Of a stretch of DNA of 64,000 nt, positions 34,286 through 46,900 are shown piece after piece; within the stretch, counting starts at the first letter, position 1; every line of letters begins with the position of its first letter. The notes below the pieces were generated by a model. The model searched no databases, was not told the origin of the DNA, and saw nothing but the letters and a program-made list of their open reading frames with translations. The position numbers and the translations under genes were made by a program. The DNA comes from Archegozetes longisetosus. Taxonomy: Eukaryota; Arthropoda; Arachnida; Sarcoptiformes; Trhypochthoniidae. The stretch lies in NCBI GenBank assembly GCA_018873245.2, contig JAEMBT020000001.1, forward strand, positions 10,326,220 through 10,390,219, written 5' to 3'.

Positions 34286-34705
34286 ATGAGTAATTACAAT
34301 CAAAACGAAAGGTTACGAAAATTAGAAATAATAGAGCAACAACTATGTCTATCACTTCAGAACGCGAGTCAAGCATTCCATGAGTTGAGCAAAGATAAGC
34401 CAAGTAATAAACATGTTGATGGACATACCAACCAGTTCTTGAAGACCTTGGAAGCAGTTGACATTGGCATTAGCGAGCAAATACAATATTTGACTCAAAT
34501 CAGTACTGGCCAACCGCACGAGGGATCGAGTTATGCATCTAATAAAGACACTCTTATAGCAGTCAGTCGTGTGGAACACGTGAGAAATCGTCTTAATGAA
34601 CTCGAAAGACTCAAAATTTCACATCAATTGCAGCTTCAGCAACGTCAACTGAATATCCAAATTAAACAAATTCAGAACCAATCAACAAATTATGCACCAC
34701 AATAA
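34286..34705 (+). CDS. MED11: Mediator complex subunit 11
   Basis: 139 residues, one exon. Starts MSNYNQNERLRKLEIIEQQL and carries the MED11 signature order: IEQQL...LQNAS...ELSKDKP, then SEQIQYLTQISTGQPHEGSS, then SRVEHVRNRL. MED11 pairs with MED22 in the head module of Mediator and helps RNA polymerase II and TFIIH assemble at promoters. The GQPHEGSSY block is very well kept. The C-terminal Gln-rich tail (LQLQQRQLNIQIKQIQNQ) is longer than in vertebrates. The stop codon TAA lies inside AATAAA (34701-34706), so the poly(A) signal overlaps the end of the gene. Start chosen at the first ATG, which opens the conserved helix. Confidence 0.9.
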   Translation: MSNYNQNERLRKLEIIEQQLCLSLQNASQAFHELSKDKPSNKHVDGHTNQFLKTLEAVDIGISEQIQYLTQISTGQPHEGSSYASNKDTLIAVSRVEHVRNRLNELERLKISHQLQLQQRQLNIQIKQIQNQSTNYAPQ

Positions 34706-34715
34706 AATTATGCTG

Positions 34716-35253
34716 TAAAAGCTGTGTTGGCGACTAGCTCAGCAGTGTGACCAGTTGAGGAAACTAGCCCCTCACTAGACAGACACTGCTATTTTCAATT
34801 TATAAATATCTTCACAGAACGACCATCTGATTTATGCGATTATGACCAGTACTTTCAAAGAATCTTTAACATTGTCGGTGTTTATATGAAGCAAGCTATC
34901 CACAACTAAAACCCCTTAAATTTGAAGTAATTCATTTTCCGATTTTCCAAAGTCATTTACTAAGAAATTTGTAACCTCCAAATTAAGGTAAATTGAAACT
35001 GAGGCGTTTTATCTTTATTTTGGTCACTTCCTATCTAGCTCAAGCAGTTTGATCCTATAATCAAATGAAATTCTAAAGAAGCCAATATACTTTACTAGAA
35101 AGTAATGTATATTCTCTATGAAGGTCATATTCTATATCTTATTCTGGTCGAGAATTTTAATTTTTCAAGATTATACCTGAATGTTATAGAACCATAATGG
35201 TTTTAAGAAAATGAAAAGTTTAGCCGTGAGGCTGGTCGCTCAGCACAGCTTTT
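34716..35253. mobile_element. Probable inverted-repeat element just downstream of MED11
   Basis: Left AAAAGCTGTGTTGGCGACTA and right complement AAAAGCTGTGCTGAGCGACC match with a one-base offset. About 540 bp, no coding frame. It begins about ten bases after the MED11 stop. Target duplication not resolved. Confidence 0.5.
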
Positions 35254-35879
35254 ATTGCATGACATAAGTATAATTTATAGATTTCCAAATTAAATTAAGT
35301 TAAAAACACCAAAAATTTATTTATGCATAAGCTGACCAACAATTTTTTGTATTTTGCTTTTATAAATTAAGAATATTGTTTTACTAACCAATAAAAGAGC
35401 GATAATCGTTTGTTGACTTCGATAAACAATGACAAAAAAAGAAAGGAGTTATGTATAGGCCATTTTTAAATTTCTCTAAGTTCATAATTCTATAAGCTAT
35501 GAGTATGAAAATCTTAGATTAATTTGCAAAATTAAACCGAGACTCCTGAGTACGTGATAAAATAGAAACTGTTTTAAGCCGGTTAGGAGTGTACGAAAAA
35601 TCTGTAAAGAAAACAATTGAGAGTACAATTTGATTTGTAAATCAAAGTAATTAATTTTAACAGATATACATCTTAACACAAATCAAATGCAAAATACCCG
35701 ACTAAAATTTCGAAAATGACAACTCTATTGGTTAAGCTTGATCAAGGGCATATTAACTATTTGATACCATTTAATACTATTTGGTGACTATTTAATACAA
35801 AAAGCTACCTTCAAATTAATCAAAATAGAAATGGTTTAAATTTTAATTTTATAATTCAAGCTATTTTCTTAAGAAGAGT
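35254..35879. other. No gene seen
   Basis: AT-rich DNA upstream of the glutaminase relic; nothing supported. Confidence 0.45.
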
Positions 35880-38800
35880 ATGATATCACTTGGTTTAATT
35901 AATCTATTCGCATTGTTTTACATTGCCTTCTTCGACGATACGTTATGGTTTCTACAAATATTTAAGTGATCTAATTACTAATAATAACTTAAATTGAGTT
36001 CCAGCTGTTTCATCAGTCCTGCAATCTCCATATCTTTCGACATGGATCACATTAGATACATCTTTATGGAGTTGGCCTCAGTTCTGGACGGATAACTCAA
36101 TCAAAACTTTAGGCGGACTCATCAAAGTTGATAAAACAATATACGAATTTATGGGACATCCAACTCAGGGTGATATCGAGACTCAACTGCAGGTTGTCCA
36201 AAAAGAACTAAAGATAACTCCAACGCAGCTAATCTTCACATTAGAAGCTGGTCCAATCGAACTCATCTAGTTTCTGTATATTGATTGATCCAACAGATCT
36301 CAAGCTTTTGCCATGACCAGGAACTTACATAAGCTTAGGCGTTCGATCAACTAATAAGGCTAAGCATTAACTATGAATATATTTTGATATCACAGTTGAA
36401 TAGGTAGGTGGAAATAATAAAGAAATTGCCGCTTAGTCGTTCAATAATAAAGTTTTTAATAGTAAAATATTTAATTATGACGTTCAATTGATAAAATCAA
36501 AAACCAATGAGTGAGTTTAATAATTAGGCAGAGTGAGGAGCAGTCAAGTTACTTACTGATTCGAGCGTCACCCATGAAGCTGGAGAAGTAGTTTAAGTTA
36601 AGAAATTTGTTAAAAGTAGTAGCCTAAATAATTAAATGGATGAGAACTTTCGCTCAGTTAACCGAAATTAGGGTGACCACCCGTTCCGTTTTTGACGGGA
36701 CAATCCCATCTTTTTAAGGATAAAGACAGAAATTCCATCAGACCAAAAACTCTCGACGGGACAATTAATTGTCTCGTTTGTCAACTTTTATTTTGAAAAA
36801 TGTGTTTATAAAAATATTAGAAATTCAAACATTGATTTATTTTATAAATGATATGGGATTAAGAAACCCAGTTTAATGTTTTGAACACCTGTGGTTTAAA
36901 ACCAAAAGTTATTGAATTAATCTTTTCTGCCTTGATTTATATCTGATAAAAACCAGCATTTCTTACTTTTAAATAACTTTTAAAAGATGCTACTTCTAAC
37001 AAAAATATATATCTTTAAAATCAATCATGACTAATGATTTTTAATGTTTTAATATTAGAAAATATTATTTGACATCTAAATATTTGTAATGACTAATAAA
37101 AGTAGCATTTTTCTTTTTAAAAATGTAAAGGCCTCCTTCGGTATTTTTGTCCCGTCATGAGGCAAGCCAGAGGTGGTCATCTTAATCAGAATTGGCCCGT
37201 TTTCACTTATGCTCACGCTTTGGGTATAATAGATGATCAGATTCACTCTACTTTTTATAGTATCGCACATGTTAGACATCCATCTGACATTATTTGACGA
37301 TAGAAGCAAAGCATTAGAAAGAGCCCATGCATTCGATACCATGATGATCAACGAAACCCATCAAATTGGCATGATTCAAGAAAGGGGTTGCCTAGTACAA
37401 CAGTCATGATTATTGACCATTAAAAACTCGAAGTAGATTTTTTAAATATTTTCAAGAGGCTTTTAACTTCAGAAAAACTCAAGTGAGGTAATTACTGTTT
37501 TATGATAGAACTAGTCAATTCTGGTAATGTTCCGTAAGAATTGGGGTACTTGATCACCATAAATAAAGTTCATTAATTTTGCCAGAAAATGAATTGAATC
37601 TTTTTTAAAGGATGTAACTTATATTAAAATTGTTTCTGCTGTATTGCTTCAAGCTTTCGGTAGCACAGAATCAGTTGGAGCTCCTGCTAGCCCATGTATG
37701 ATGCTTAAAGAGGTGTCTTCGGATGGAAATTGTCTGAAAACAGATGATATTTATCCTTGTCTCTAAATTATATACGGAATGATTCACTTGCTTTTTCAGG
37801 GGGTACAGCAGAAACAGTAAAAGTGGAATTGAATAATTTATTAAATTCTACATAAAAAATGGAATTGAAATGACTTTAATCAATAATCGGTGTGCTCACC
37901 ATTTGCTCATCGTACAGCATCGGACATGAGAGCAAAAGTTATTCAAACAGATCTGTACGGTTTTTAATAGATTTCAAGACCTCTTCGACATGAGCTTTCA
38001 ATTTATCATAAGAATATCACTCAAAAATTATTTTCTTAAAAGCACGTTAATGGAATGTGAATAATAACAATAGTAAAACAACAGGTAAATGGGAGTTTTC
38101 TACAGAAGCCTTGAATCTAATATGAATTACGCTAGGAAGTCAAAAAGTCATGCGAGACTTGTTCTGATAACTTGTACTAATTTTGATTTGATAGAGAAAC
38201 AAATTCAGAGTAAAATTAAGTTTATACTATCAATAGTTAGTGCTGTATCCCATTGGAAAAAGTAAGTGGTCCACTGTGTACGGTGATCAAATGCTGAGCA
38301 CACCGGTTACTGAACAGTCATATCATTTGATTTCTTATTTTCTGAGACGTGACACTAATGGCTGATGACTTCCTCAGTTCGATCAAAAAACAGCACAAAT
38401 CTGTCAATAAAGCGATTATAGCACTAGCGTGTGTCTCAAATAGTAACTGTTGCTGGAGATGCTGTTAATGCTAAGAATTCTTCGAATATTCCATGAAATT
38501 ATATCAAACAATGGTAAGTGTATGGTCAAGATTCAGCTAGGAATCACTTCAAAGCTAGTTATAATGATAACAACCAATGGGTTTTAGTTTGTAATGTTTA
38601 TGCGGATAAACTATTGGGCACAAATATAGTTCCATCACGAGTAATTTCATCTTCAATCTTGAATTTTATTCATTCAATATCTGTTTATAAATGTAGTTAG
38701 ACTATTCGATTATACCACTAGGTTTAGAAAGAGCAAGATGCGTGGCATTTGAAAAATGCTATAAAGTACGATGTTCGATTTACAAACACTAAGACATTCA

Positions 38801-38990
38801 CATAGAATGATTGGGAGATGCTTTATGCGGCTGCTTCTGAGAGCGATCAACTTAAACAAGTCTTTTATGACACGGTGGCTTTATGGCTAAGAGAAACTAA
38901 ATCAACGGCACCATTCTTAGATTGAGTAGACGTTAATGTTAAATCATCACCAGGTTTTAGAAACAGACCAGTTATCCGTTGTGTTTTTTT
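35880..38990 (+). pseudogene. Decayed glutaminase A (fungal GtaA-type, DUF4964/DUF5127/DUF1793)
   Basis: A possible signal-peptide exon (MISLGLINLFALFYIAFF) at 35880 precedes blocks in the family order: SPYLSTWITLDTSLWSWPQF then W, GGLIKVDKTIYEFMG, LIFTLEAGPIEL (TAG at 36268), DPTDLKLLP-stop, PVFTYAHALGIID..HVRHP near 37196, YIKIVSAVLLQAFGSTE and LKEVSSDGN..DDIYP near 37620-37765, DNNQWVLVCNVYADKLLGTN then IVP near 38570, and NDWEMLYAAASESDQLKQVF then FRNRPVI near 38810-38970. Many stops and shifts, plus a hAT-type MITE at 36669-37184, show it is dead. The family is best known in fungi and bacteria as secreted enzymes releasing glutamate; an origin by transfer is an inference. Confidence 0.75.
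36669..37184. mobile_element. hAT-type MITE inside the glutaminase relic
   Basis: Ends TAGGGTGACCACCC and AGAGGTGGTCATCTTA; inner GACGGGACAAT / GTCCCGTC. Flanks ACCGAAAT and ATCAGAAT only partly agree, so it is old. Related to 4034-4466 by its termini. Confidence 0.65.
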
Positions 38991-39288
38991 TTTAAATTAT
39001 TTGACACCCGCCCCCACTTAGTTTCTTCCGGGATTTCGCTCAAAAGTAAATAAAAGTAAGGGATAATTTTGGAAAATTTTTAGAGTGGTTCAAGACCTGG
39101 AGCATAATGAAATCGATGATTGAAGTTTTCATTTGATGTGTTGACCCTCATAGAGAGAGTTCAGCGATCGTTATTTCTTTTACTATCAAGCATTAACGAT
39201 ATTCATCAGACCCACAATGGATACCGATGAATGGTTGTATAACGAGTTCGAAACACTCCTTATCATATCGTTGATTGATTTTTAAAGA

Positions 39289-39546
39289 GTGGTATTCAAA
39301 ATTTCAAAAGTGAATAACTTTTGAAGCGTTCATCTGATATACTTAAGACTTATATTTCTGGAAACTGTGTTGAAAATTCTTTGAAATGATGTGCATCATC
39401 TGTTCCAATAGGTCCGCCGATGAACATCGGTGACGTGCATATTGTTTCAAAGGCTTTTGCACAAAGTTTCCAAATATATCTTAAGCATACCAGATGAAGG
39501 CTTCAAAAGTTATGAGCTTTTGAAATTTTGGTTTTTTACCACTTGA
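39289..39546. mobile_element. Foldback MITE, arms about 105 bp
   Basis: AGTGGTATTCAAAATTTCAA at the left is complementary to TTGAAATTTTGG...ACCACTT at the right, and the pairing continues through CTTTTGAAGC..TCATCTG and TTTGGAAACT..CTTTGAAA. The unpaired centre is about 40 bp. Confidence 0.7.
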
Positions 39547-39609
39547 TCACTCACTGAAAAGGAGTTAAATTCATCATGTAATTTTGAAGCTCTATTAATT
39601 ATTCATAAT

Positions 39610-39790
39610 TTTAAGTAACAAAATATTGAAATCTATACCATTTAGGACGCTTAGACCAAAGTTTCTTTGTAACTATTTTTCAATGTCTTTAATAAATATT
39701 AAAATTTTTTGCAAAAAATCTCAATTTATCAATCAGATCAGATCAGTCTAGCTCACAGCTCATTTCAAGCTCAGGGTAACTGAGCTGATG
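39610..39790 (-). repeat. Dispersed repeat shared with 63735-63895
   Basis: The complement reads CATCAGCTCAGTTACCCTGA then GAGCTG...GACTGATCT, AATTGAGATTTTTTG and TTTAATATTTATTAA in the same order as 63743-63850. About 180 bp; class unknown. Confidence 0.65.
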
Positions 39791-40192
39791 CCAATCAAAA
39801 CTATTTCATTGCTAAGAAGCAATAGTATTTGTTCCAATTTCTAAATTTAGTTGGTTAGTCACTGCGAGTAATATGAATGGAATGTTCAAAGCGATGAAAA
39901 CCCTTGAATCGGTTACGCATTTTATGTCTTTTCTTAAATAAATATTTAGTTTTGACTCAATTTGGAAAATATGCAAAAATACAAAAATCAATAAAAAGTT
40001 ACAATGAATTTAATTATTGTATTAATTTTGACTCACAATTTCAATAATTTTATCTTTCATTCAGTAACATGAGAATTAAGTGAAGTTCTAAAGAAAGTGA
40101 ATGCAACCAAAAGAATGAACTTTAACAGAGGGAATCAGGAGTTGCCACTCACGTCTAAAAATAAAAATTCTTAGAAAAGCATGAACCTGAAA

Positions 40193-40237
40193 ACAATATA
40201 AACAGAGACATTTTATCTTTGCATTGCAATATTCAGT
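40193..40237 (+). promoter_or_regulatory. Core promoter of the EB/EGF-like gene
   Basis: ATATAAAC near 40196 is followed about 33 bases later by an initiator-like ATTCAGTTTA near 40230, a typical arthropod TATA-Inr arrangement; the ATG is at 40257. Confidence 0.5.
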
Positions 40238-40256
40238 TTAACTAGCATAGTGTTTT

Positions 40257-41724
40257 ATGTTTGATATTTTTCAAAATTATATCAAAATTCAAATTTTGTT
40301 GATGAGTGTACACACTATATACAACACACCAATTTTACTGTTGTCTATCTTTTTATTAAATCACTTTAGCTTAAAGTGTGCTTCTATTAAATGTGATAAA
40401 CGATTATTTGCAACTGGATGTCCTTCTTATGCCACATGCAATGAAGCTGTGGGATTATGCTATTGTAAACCTGAATATCCAATCTCTTTTTCAAGATCTG
40501 GATCATGTTTGAAATACAGACAATTAGGTCAAAAATGCTTTCACTCATCTCAATGTAGCCAAATATCAAATGCTGTTTGTTATGATGAAAATCTTGATCA
40601 ACTCGATCGTATACCAATTTTTCACAAATTAACCCAAAATGATGACTATGAAGACCGGTCTGATCGTTACGGAGAATGTAAATGTAGAGTAAGTGACGTC
40701 TCTTTTTCAATAATTTAATTTTTTGAGAAACAAATACCTTGTTTTTAATCGACTTTTCGAAACTTGAATTCTGAGTCAGAAGATAATTTTTGATCCATTC
40801 ACTTGGCTTACATTGTTACAGGTCGGTTACAAAATCAGTGCTAATAAATGTGAGAAAATGAAACTAAAAGAAGTGATGTGTCGAAATTCGGTTGATTGTT
40901 TGCATCATGAAAAAAACACATATTGCGATCGTGATACTAAAAAATGCACATGTGATTATTTATATACTTATAATTCTGAAACAGATCGTTGTACATATAA
41001 GAAGATGAACATATGGAGACCAGGTAATATATGCAATTGGATAACTTGGAATGATACTTACTTTACGATTTCTTATATATAGTTTATAACTTATAAGTAC
41101 TTTCATTTCATTGTATTTATTTTTAAAAAATTATGAAAGTGAAAAAGTTTTTAAATATTGATCAATTATATAATATATATATAGTTTAACTTGTATTAAA
41201 TCTCCTGAATATAACTTTCTTACAACACATTTAAGTTATATTATTTGAGTTTACACGCACGCCAGCTATGAGTTTGCATTGTTCTACCTAAAATCTACAT
41301 CAATTAACTGAACTTGTTTTCTCTTATGGAAATAGAATCAAATAAAACCAACTCATATTTGCACTTATTGGTATACATTGCTATAATCATATTTATTAAA
41401 TGTGCATTGATGTATGCATATCGTAGAAAGATGAGAAATCGCACACCACCGTATGTAAATCAAACAACTAATGAAAGAAGACTTGGAAGAAGTGAAACTC
41501 CTCTTCCTTCTGCTCCTTTTTCTCCCAGATCTGAACCTGTTTTTCAACCAGTATTCAATATTGAATCTCACGGCAGGCGAAATATGCTAAATGTAACAGA
41601 AAATAATTTGAACGAATATCATTCTCCGACTATGACTTCTCCACCGCCTTATCATGTGGTATCTATAAATCAACAGCTTCCCACATACGAGCAAGCTATT
41701 GTTTCAGCTCAAATCCAAGTCTAA
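40257..41724 (+). CDS. Single-pass membrane protein with EB/EGF-like ectodomain and PPxY-type tail
   Basis: Exons 40257-40688, 40822-41023 and 41336-41724 join in phase (donors GTAAGT, GTAATA; acceptors TTACAG, AAATAG) to 340 residues. A hydrophobic leader (PILLLSIFLLNHF; an internal ATG at 40302 could be the start) precedes Cys-rich modules: CDKRLFATGCPSYATCNEAV then CYCKPEY, CFHSSQCS...CKC, then CRNSVDCLHHEKNTYCDRDT then KKCTCDY. These resemble EB/EGF-like repeats of invertebrate surface proteins. Exon 3 holds a transmembrane helix (LLVYIAIIIFIKCALMYAY), a basic stop-transfer RRKMRNR and a tail with SPPPYHVV and LPTYEQAI, which look like WW-domain (Nedd4-type) ligands. Probably a surface receptor or adaptor; ligand unknown. 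Confidence 0.75.
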
Positions 41725-41794
41725 GAGTAATAGTCAAATGTCTAATAGTCAAATAACTTTTGGGATTTCATTTTAGTGAAAACACTCATTTGAT

Positions 41795-41800
41795 AATAAA
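41795..41800 (+). terminator. Poly(A) signal of the EB/EGF-like gene
   Basis: AATAAA 71 bases after the stop codon. Confidence 0.5.
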
Positions 41801-43439
41801 GGCGAATCTTTTTATGTATTCAATTTTTTAATTTGCTGTCAAAATTCGTACACTTTTCTGAAGATAAAGTTTTTATGACAGCGAAGTATTTAGCTGTGCA
41901 AATATTATATCTTAAAATTGCATTCAACTCTAAGTTTATAAAAACTTATTACAAGTTAGCCAATTTTAAAGTTAGTTATTATATAGTCTAATTATATGCA
42001 AATTATGTTTTATACAATATTTTTAATATGTGAGTGAAGGGTCATCGAACGTGTATCTGGCAATGGGCATGTTCTTCAACACAAACGATAACATAAACAA
42101 TGCTAGATAATTGGTAATTAGATGCAAAAAGTCATTATAGTATCATGATGCTTGAAATTGAATTTAAAACTCATTTATGTGTTTTTACAACTTATTCGCA
42201 ATGTATTGCGTTATTGAGTTTGACTGATCTCACTGTAAATAAGTTGTGGTCACATCAAAAAAATTTCAATTCAAGGCTCTAATGATTGCTGTACACAATC
42301 ATAGTTATTGTGAATATATATGAGTTAAAGATGTAAGGTTGCTGTGTCGTTATTCAGAAAGGTTACAGTCTCATTTATGATCAGATATAAGTAGTGATAA
42401 TTCGCTTTCAGGTTTTTTTCATTTCAATCGCATTTTGATTTGAATTTCGATTTCACTTTCGAAAAGCGAAACATTAATACATAAATGTTGTAATAGTTTT
42501 GTGTCTTTCAGCCCATTTGCTTAGTCACCAAACTTATAGACTTTTGCAAAATGGAAACGTTTTTTCGCAAACTATAATTTTACTGTAGGAAAATTAGGCT
42601 TCGAACAATTGACCGAACACCGTATATAGACTCCAAAAGAAAGCTTCGAAGAATCGACCGAACACCGTATATAGACTCCAAAAGAAAGCTTCGAAGTTTC
42701 GACTATTCGTTACTCTAATAATAAAGTCTGAAAACTGAAATATAATTCAAATGCTTTTTACTAATTAAACTTTGCTGCTATTCATTCATTTTTCATAAAA
42801 TCATAAAATTTCTGATATTTAATCATAAACAGAATGTTAGAAAAGTATTACTTAAGAATAGATTAAATGATACAAAGTCTGAATTGATTTATAAGACTTA
42901 ACTATACCTAAGGGTTAGTCAAATAATTGAACACATCTTTGATTATGATTATATGAAAAATATAGTCTATAAAAAGTAGAAAAATAATCTTTCGATATAA
43001 AATACACAAAACTATAAATTAATACAGAGTAATCAGTTTTACAAACTTATCGTATTTAAGTTTATACAGATACTAATTTTGTATAGAGTGCTGATATTTT
43101 AACAACGAAAAATTGTCGTCTTAGCACAACAAAATAGAGCCGATACTGCCAGCACTGCGTTTCATTAATTATTGCCATTCGCTCAAAACGTCGAGATTAT
43201 GTCGAATGAGAAAGTGATTCAAAATATTGAATTACCATATCTAAGAATGTTTTGGGACGTTTGAAACTGTTCTATGAGAAAGAAATAAACACAAAATAAC
43301 AGATAAAATAACAAATTTAGACTTAAATTCAAGTGAATAAAAGTAAAATAAAGACAACGACTAATATTTTGTATTCTTATATTTATAAATAAGACTTTTC
43401 AATAGTTTTAAGTGCTTTTAACTGTTGTTCTATTCTGGA
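41801..43439. other. Intergenic, one short tandem repeat
   Basis: No gene seen. It includes the 45-bp tandem repeat at 42599-42703; otherwise AT-rich. Confidence 0.45.
42599..42703. repeat. 45-bp tandem repeat, 2.3 copies
   Basis: The unit begins CTTCGAA and contains GACCGAACACCGTATATAGA then CTCCAAAAGAAAG; units start at 42599, 42644 and (partial) 42689. The two full units differ at only a few bases, so the duplication is recent. Confidence 0.85.
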
Positions 43440-43930
43440 AAATAAAGTATTTGTCAGCTGAATATAACTCTAATTACGCAATCGAATATGCAATTAATAT
43501 TGAAATCATATAGAATAGAAAAGTGTCAGTCACTGTAATTCGTACTTGTATCAGGTTCAATCAAATATTTCAAGACTATTGTTATTTAATATTACATATT
43601 TTCAAAAAAGTAGAGTTTATTGTGTCCAATTAAGAAAATATTAATATTTCAGAATCTTTAAGAGTACCTAAAACTAGAATTTAAGAATTATATGAATTTA
43701 TAGAATAATAAGTATAGGATTGAAGTGAAGTCTATGAAGTAAAATAAAGTAATTCAATTTATTCACCTGTTATTTAGTCCTGAAAATAAATGTAATTCAA
43801 TTGAATGTACGTCTGTTTTATTACACAATCGAATATGCAATTAATTTTGAAATAATATAGAATGCAAAGTACCAGTCACTGGAGTGTTGTACCCGTATTA
43901 CAGTTCAATAAAGCATTTCAAAGTTATCAT
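43440..43930 (+). repeat. Diverged direct duplication ahead of the triple DEG/ENaC gene
   Basis: About 43480-43610 and 43795-43930 align: CAATCGAATATGCAATTAAT, then TAGAAT, CAGTCACTG, TTCAAT, ATTTCAA and TATT in the same order. Period about 310 bp. It may be a duplicated promoter region; no TATA box is obvious. Confidence 0.6.
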
Positions 43931-43991
43931 TATTTCGTGTATATCAAGTTAAAAAGTCTAGACTTTTTTCATTACAATTCAAATATATTAA

Positions 43992-46900
43992 ATGAAAATG
44001 GATGCAATTCAAAAGTTTTATTTAAAGTTTTACCGAAAGAGAAAGTCATCAAAAACCTTACTTTTGTTTTTAGTTAAGGTGATTTGTTTTGTTATGTTAT
44101 TGTATCAGATTATTCTTTTGACTACTGACTATTTAGAATTTCCTCATAATGTTAAGTTAGAAGTGATTAGTGACAAAAACTATTTGCCTGCTATCACATT
44201 GTGCTCAGAAGAGAAATTCTATTTTATCGAAGATAGAGTTAAATCATTTTTCGGCATACCTGATGATGATTTCAGTAAATTCAATCAGAGTTATTATCAA
44301 ATAGTTAGAGGGCTCATACTTGGAAGAGGAAATTATTCCCTATTCAATAGATATACTAATAGAACCGAGAGTTATACTAATTATTCGTTCTTTAATAGAG
44401 AGACTAATAAAACACAAGTTCTTTATGATTATACACGATTCAATAGTAAAACTAATAAAACGGAAGTAGTCTTCGATATTACAAAGTATGTTATTAAAGA
44501 AAAGTTTTATGCCAAATACCTGAAGATTTTGCTTGAACAATTCTCTGCAAACATATCGGACTTCATGTTAAGTCCTAAAGAGTTCAATAAATGTTCAGCA
44601 GAATTGCATAACTCTGAAGATTTTGAGCTCAAAACTTTCGATGATTGTGAAATGAACACAAAAGTTATTGAATCCATTTATGGCAATAAATTAGGGAAAT
44701 GTTTCACATATTTCTCAGACAACTCATTGAATAACAATTCATTAGTTTTCAGGAATAAAGATTATATTGAATTTTTTATAAATGAAACTAGTTGGAGAAG
44801 GATCATTGGCGACATATCTTCTAATATGTTTCTCTTCATACATAATCCAAAAAATTTGATTATCGAAGTTGACGAAAATTTGAGTGAACCATTTTATTCA
44901 GTTGTTAAATTTCAAAGAAATGTGGTTAATTTCATTTCATGGCCTTATATGAATGATTGTGAAGACTATTCAGGTAAGCCATATATGAAAAGTTTGTCGA
45001 TTAGCAGACAAAACCATTAGAATTTATAGAATTATTACGTCACGTCGACAGAAAACCTTAATACAATTTCGTTTATTAAACCTGCTGTCTTATAATGAGA
45101 AATAACACTTTAATGTTTTTGTAATTTGATGAGATAAATCTCCAAAACTGATGCTCAAGCTGCAGGATTGAGAATATGCCGAAAAGGCAAGATGAATAGA
45201 TCTCACGATGTTCGTTCCAGGATTTATTTTAGTAATCCAAGTATTTAAAGGAAAAGTTATTGAAAAAATGCTAAAATTAGGGTTAGAAGCCTGAAAACTC
45301 TTTATGTGCATATTGACTGATAAAAAATACTCTGCGAAGAATTGAGCCTTTGTATTTTTGTGAATTAGGGAAATTTAACAATTATTCATATTTTTAAAAA
45401 ATTGTCTGTCGTTCAAGCTTTCGAATTGAATTTTGACATATATAAACAGAAAAAAATGAAATATTTTGATTTACAGCTAATGAATTTGGTTCTTATGAAA
45501 ATTGCAAATATGTTTGTGAAAGAAAACTATATGAGAAGAAATTCAACTGCACTCCAAATCCATTCCTCGATAAAAGCTTGCCCTTAATAGATATTCGAAG
45601 TCGTAAACTAAGATTTTGCAATCGATCAGATCTGAAAATCGATAAAAAAGAATGCATCAAAAAATGCAAAAAGGATTGTTCCGTAGAGTACTATAACGTC
45701 ATTCACAACCAACATAAGGATACATATACGAATATACATTCCTTATACTTACGAAAATATAGAATTGAATCGAGAAATTTGCCTATTTTCCAGTATGATT
45801 TTGGAGCTAAATATTCTTTAGCTATTTTTATGTCGAATATCGGAGGAATTATGTCGTTTTGGTTTGGATTAGCTGTCATTGACATTTATATAGTTATAAA
45901 AAGGATACTCGAGTTTGTCAGACAATTCTTTATTCGTCATTTGAAGATTGATTATTTAATCGATTCTTTGATGGAAACAAAAATATTGAAAGTACTCTCA
46001 ACTATTCTTCAGTTATTCAGATTATTTATCGATCGTTTAAATGCTTGTAACTGGAAATTGTGGATAAATTATATTTGTATTCCTTGTTTACTATACCAAA
46101 CCATTGATGTCACTTTGAATTATCTTAATTATTCAACCAATGTTAATGTAGAATTAGTACCATTTGTGAATGAGAATGGATTCATTTCAATGAATAGAAT
46201 ACCAGCTATTACACTATGTCACAGAGATATCTTAAGCCTAACATTTCCCAAGAAGAAAGAATATGTTCCCTTCAACTATACTCAAGATGATTTAAACATA
46301 ACATATATCAGAAATTTAATTTCGAACCCTAAACTAAGTACTAGATTAAAGAACTTAATTATTTATTATAACAATCAATTGATGGATTATAAACCTGATA
46401 ATTATAAAGAGACGCTCAAATATTTAGTTAAATATCTGAAAAGTTATTTTCAGGAGAATGAAAGAAATATTGATAAAAGTGAGTTTGAAATTCGTTCAGA
46501 CATTACAAAGACATGGGAGGAAATGAATTTCTTTCTAAATCATTACAAATGCAATGTTGGGATCAATAAAACTGTTAAGTGTGAACAAATTGGTGAGACT
46601 CTTGCCAGTCATTCAATTTTAGGAAAATGTCACACTTTTCTACATAAATCGAATGATAACCTCAAGTTTGATGATGAAGCGCAGCTGAGAAACGAGGAAA
46701 GTTTATTATCTATTAGCCAAGTTTATTATCTCAAACGCGTTCAATATTTAGACAATGACTTATATATTCACTCCTCTGGTTCACTGCCTTCAATTTCGTC
46801 ACACGATTTTAGTGTTTACAGTATTCATGGACTTCATTTTAAAATTCGTTTCAATGAACTCATATTTAAGAAACTTGAGAGTCCTTATGACACAAATTGT

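Larger units (their letters stand above)
38991..40189. other. Intergenic, with a foldback and a dispersed repeat
   Basis: No gene seen. 39289-39546 is a foldback element; 39610-39790 is a dispersed repeat (separate entries). The rest is AT-rich without supported content. Confidence 0.5.
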
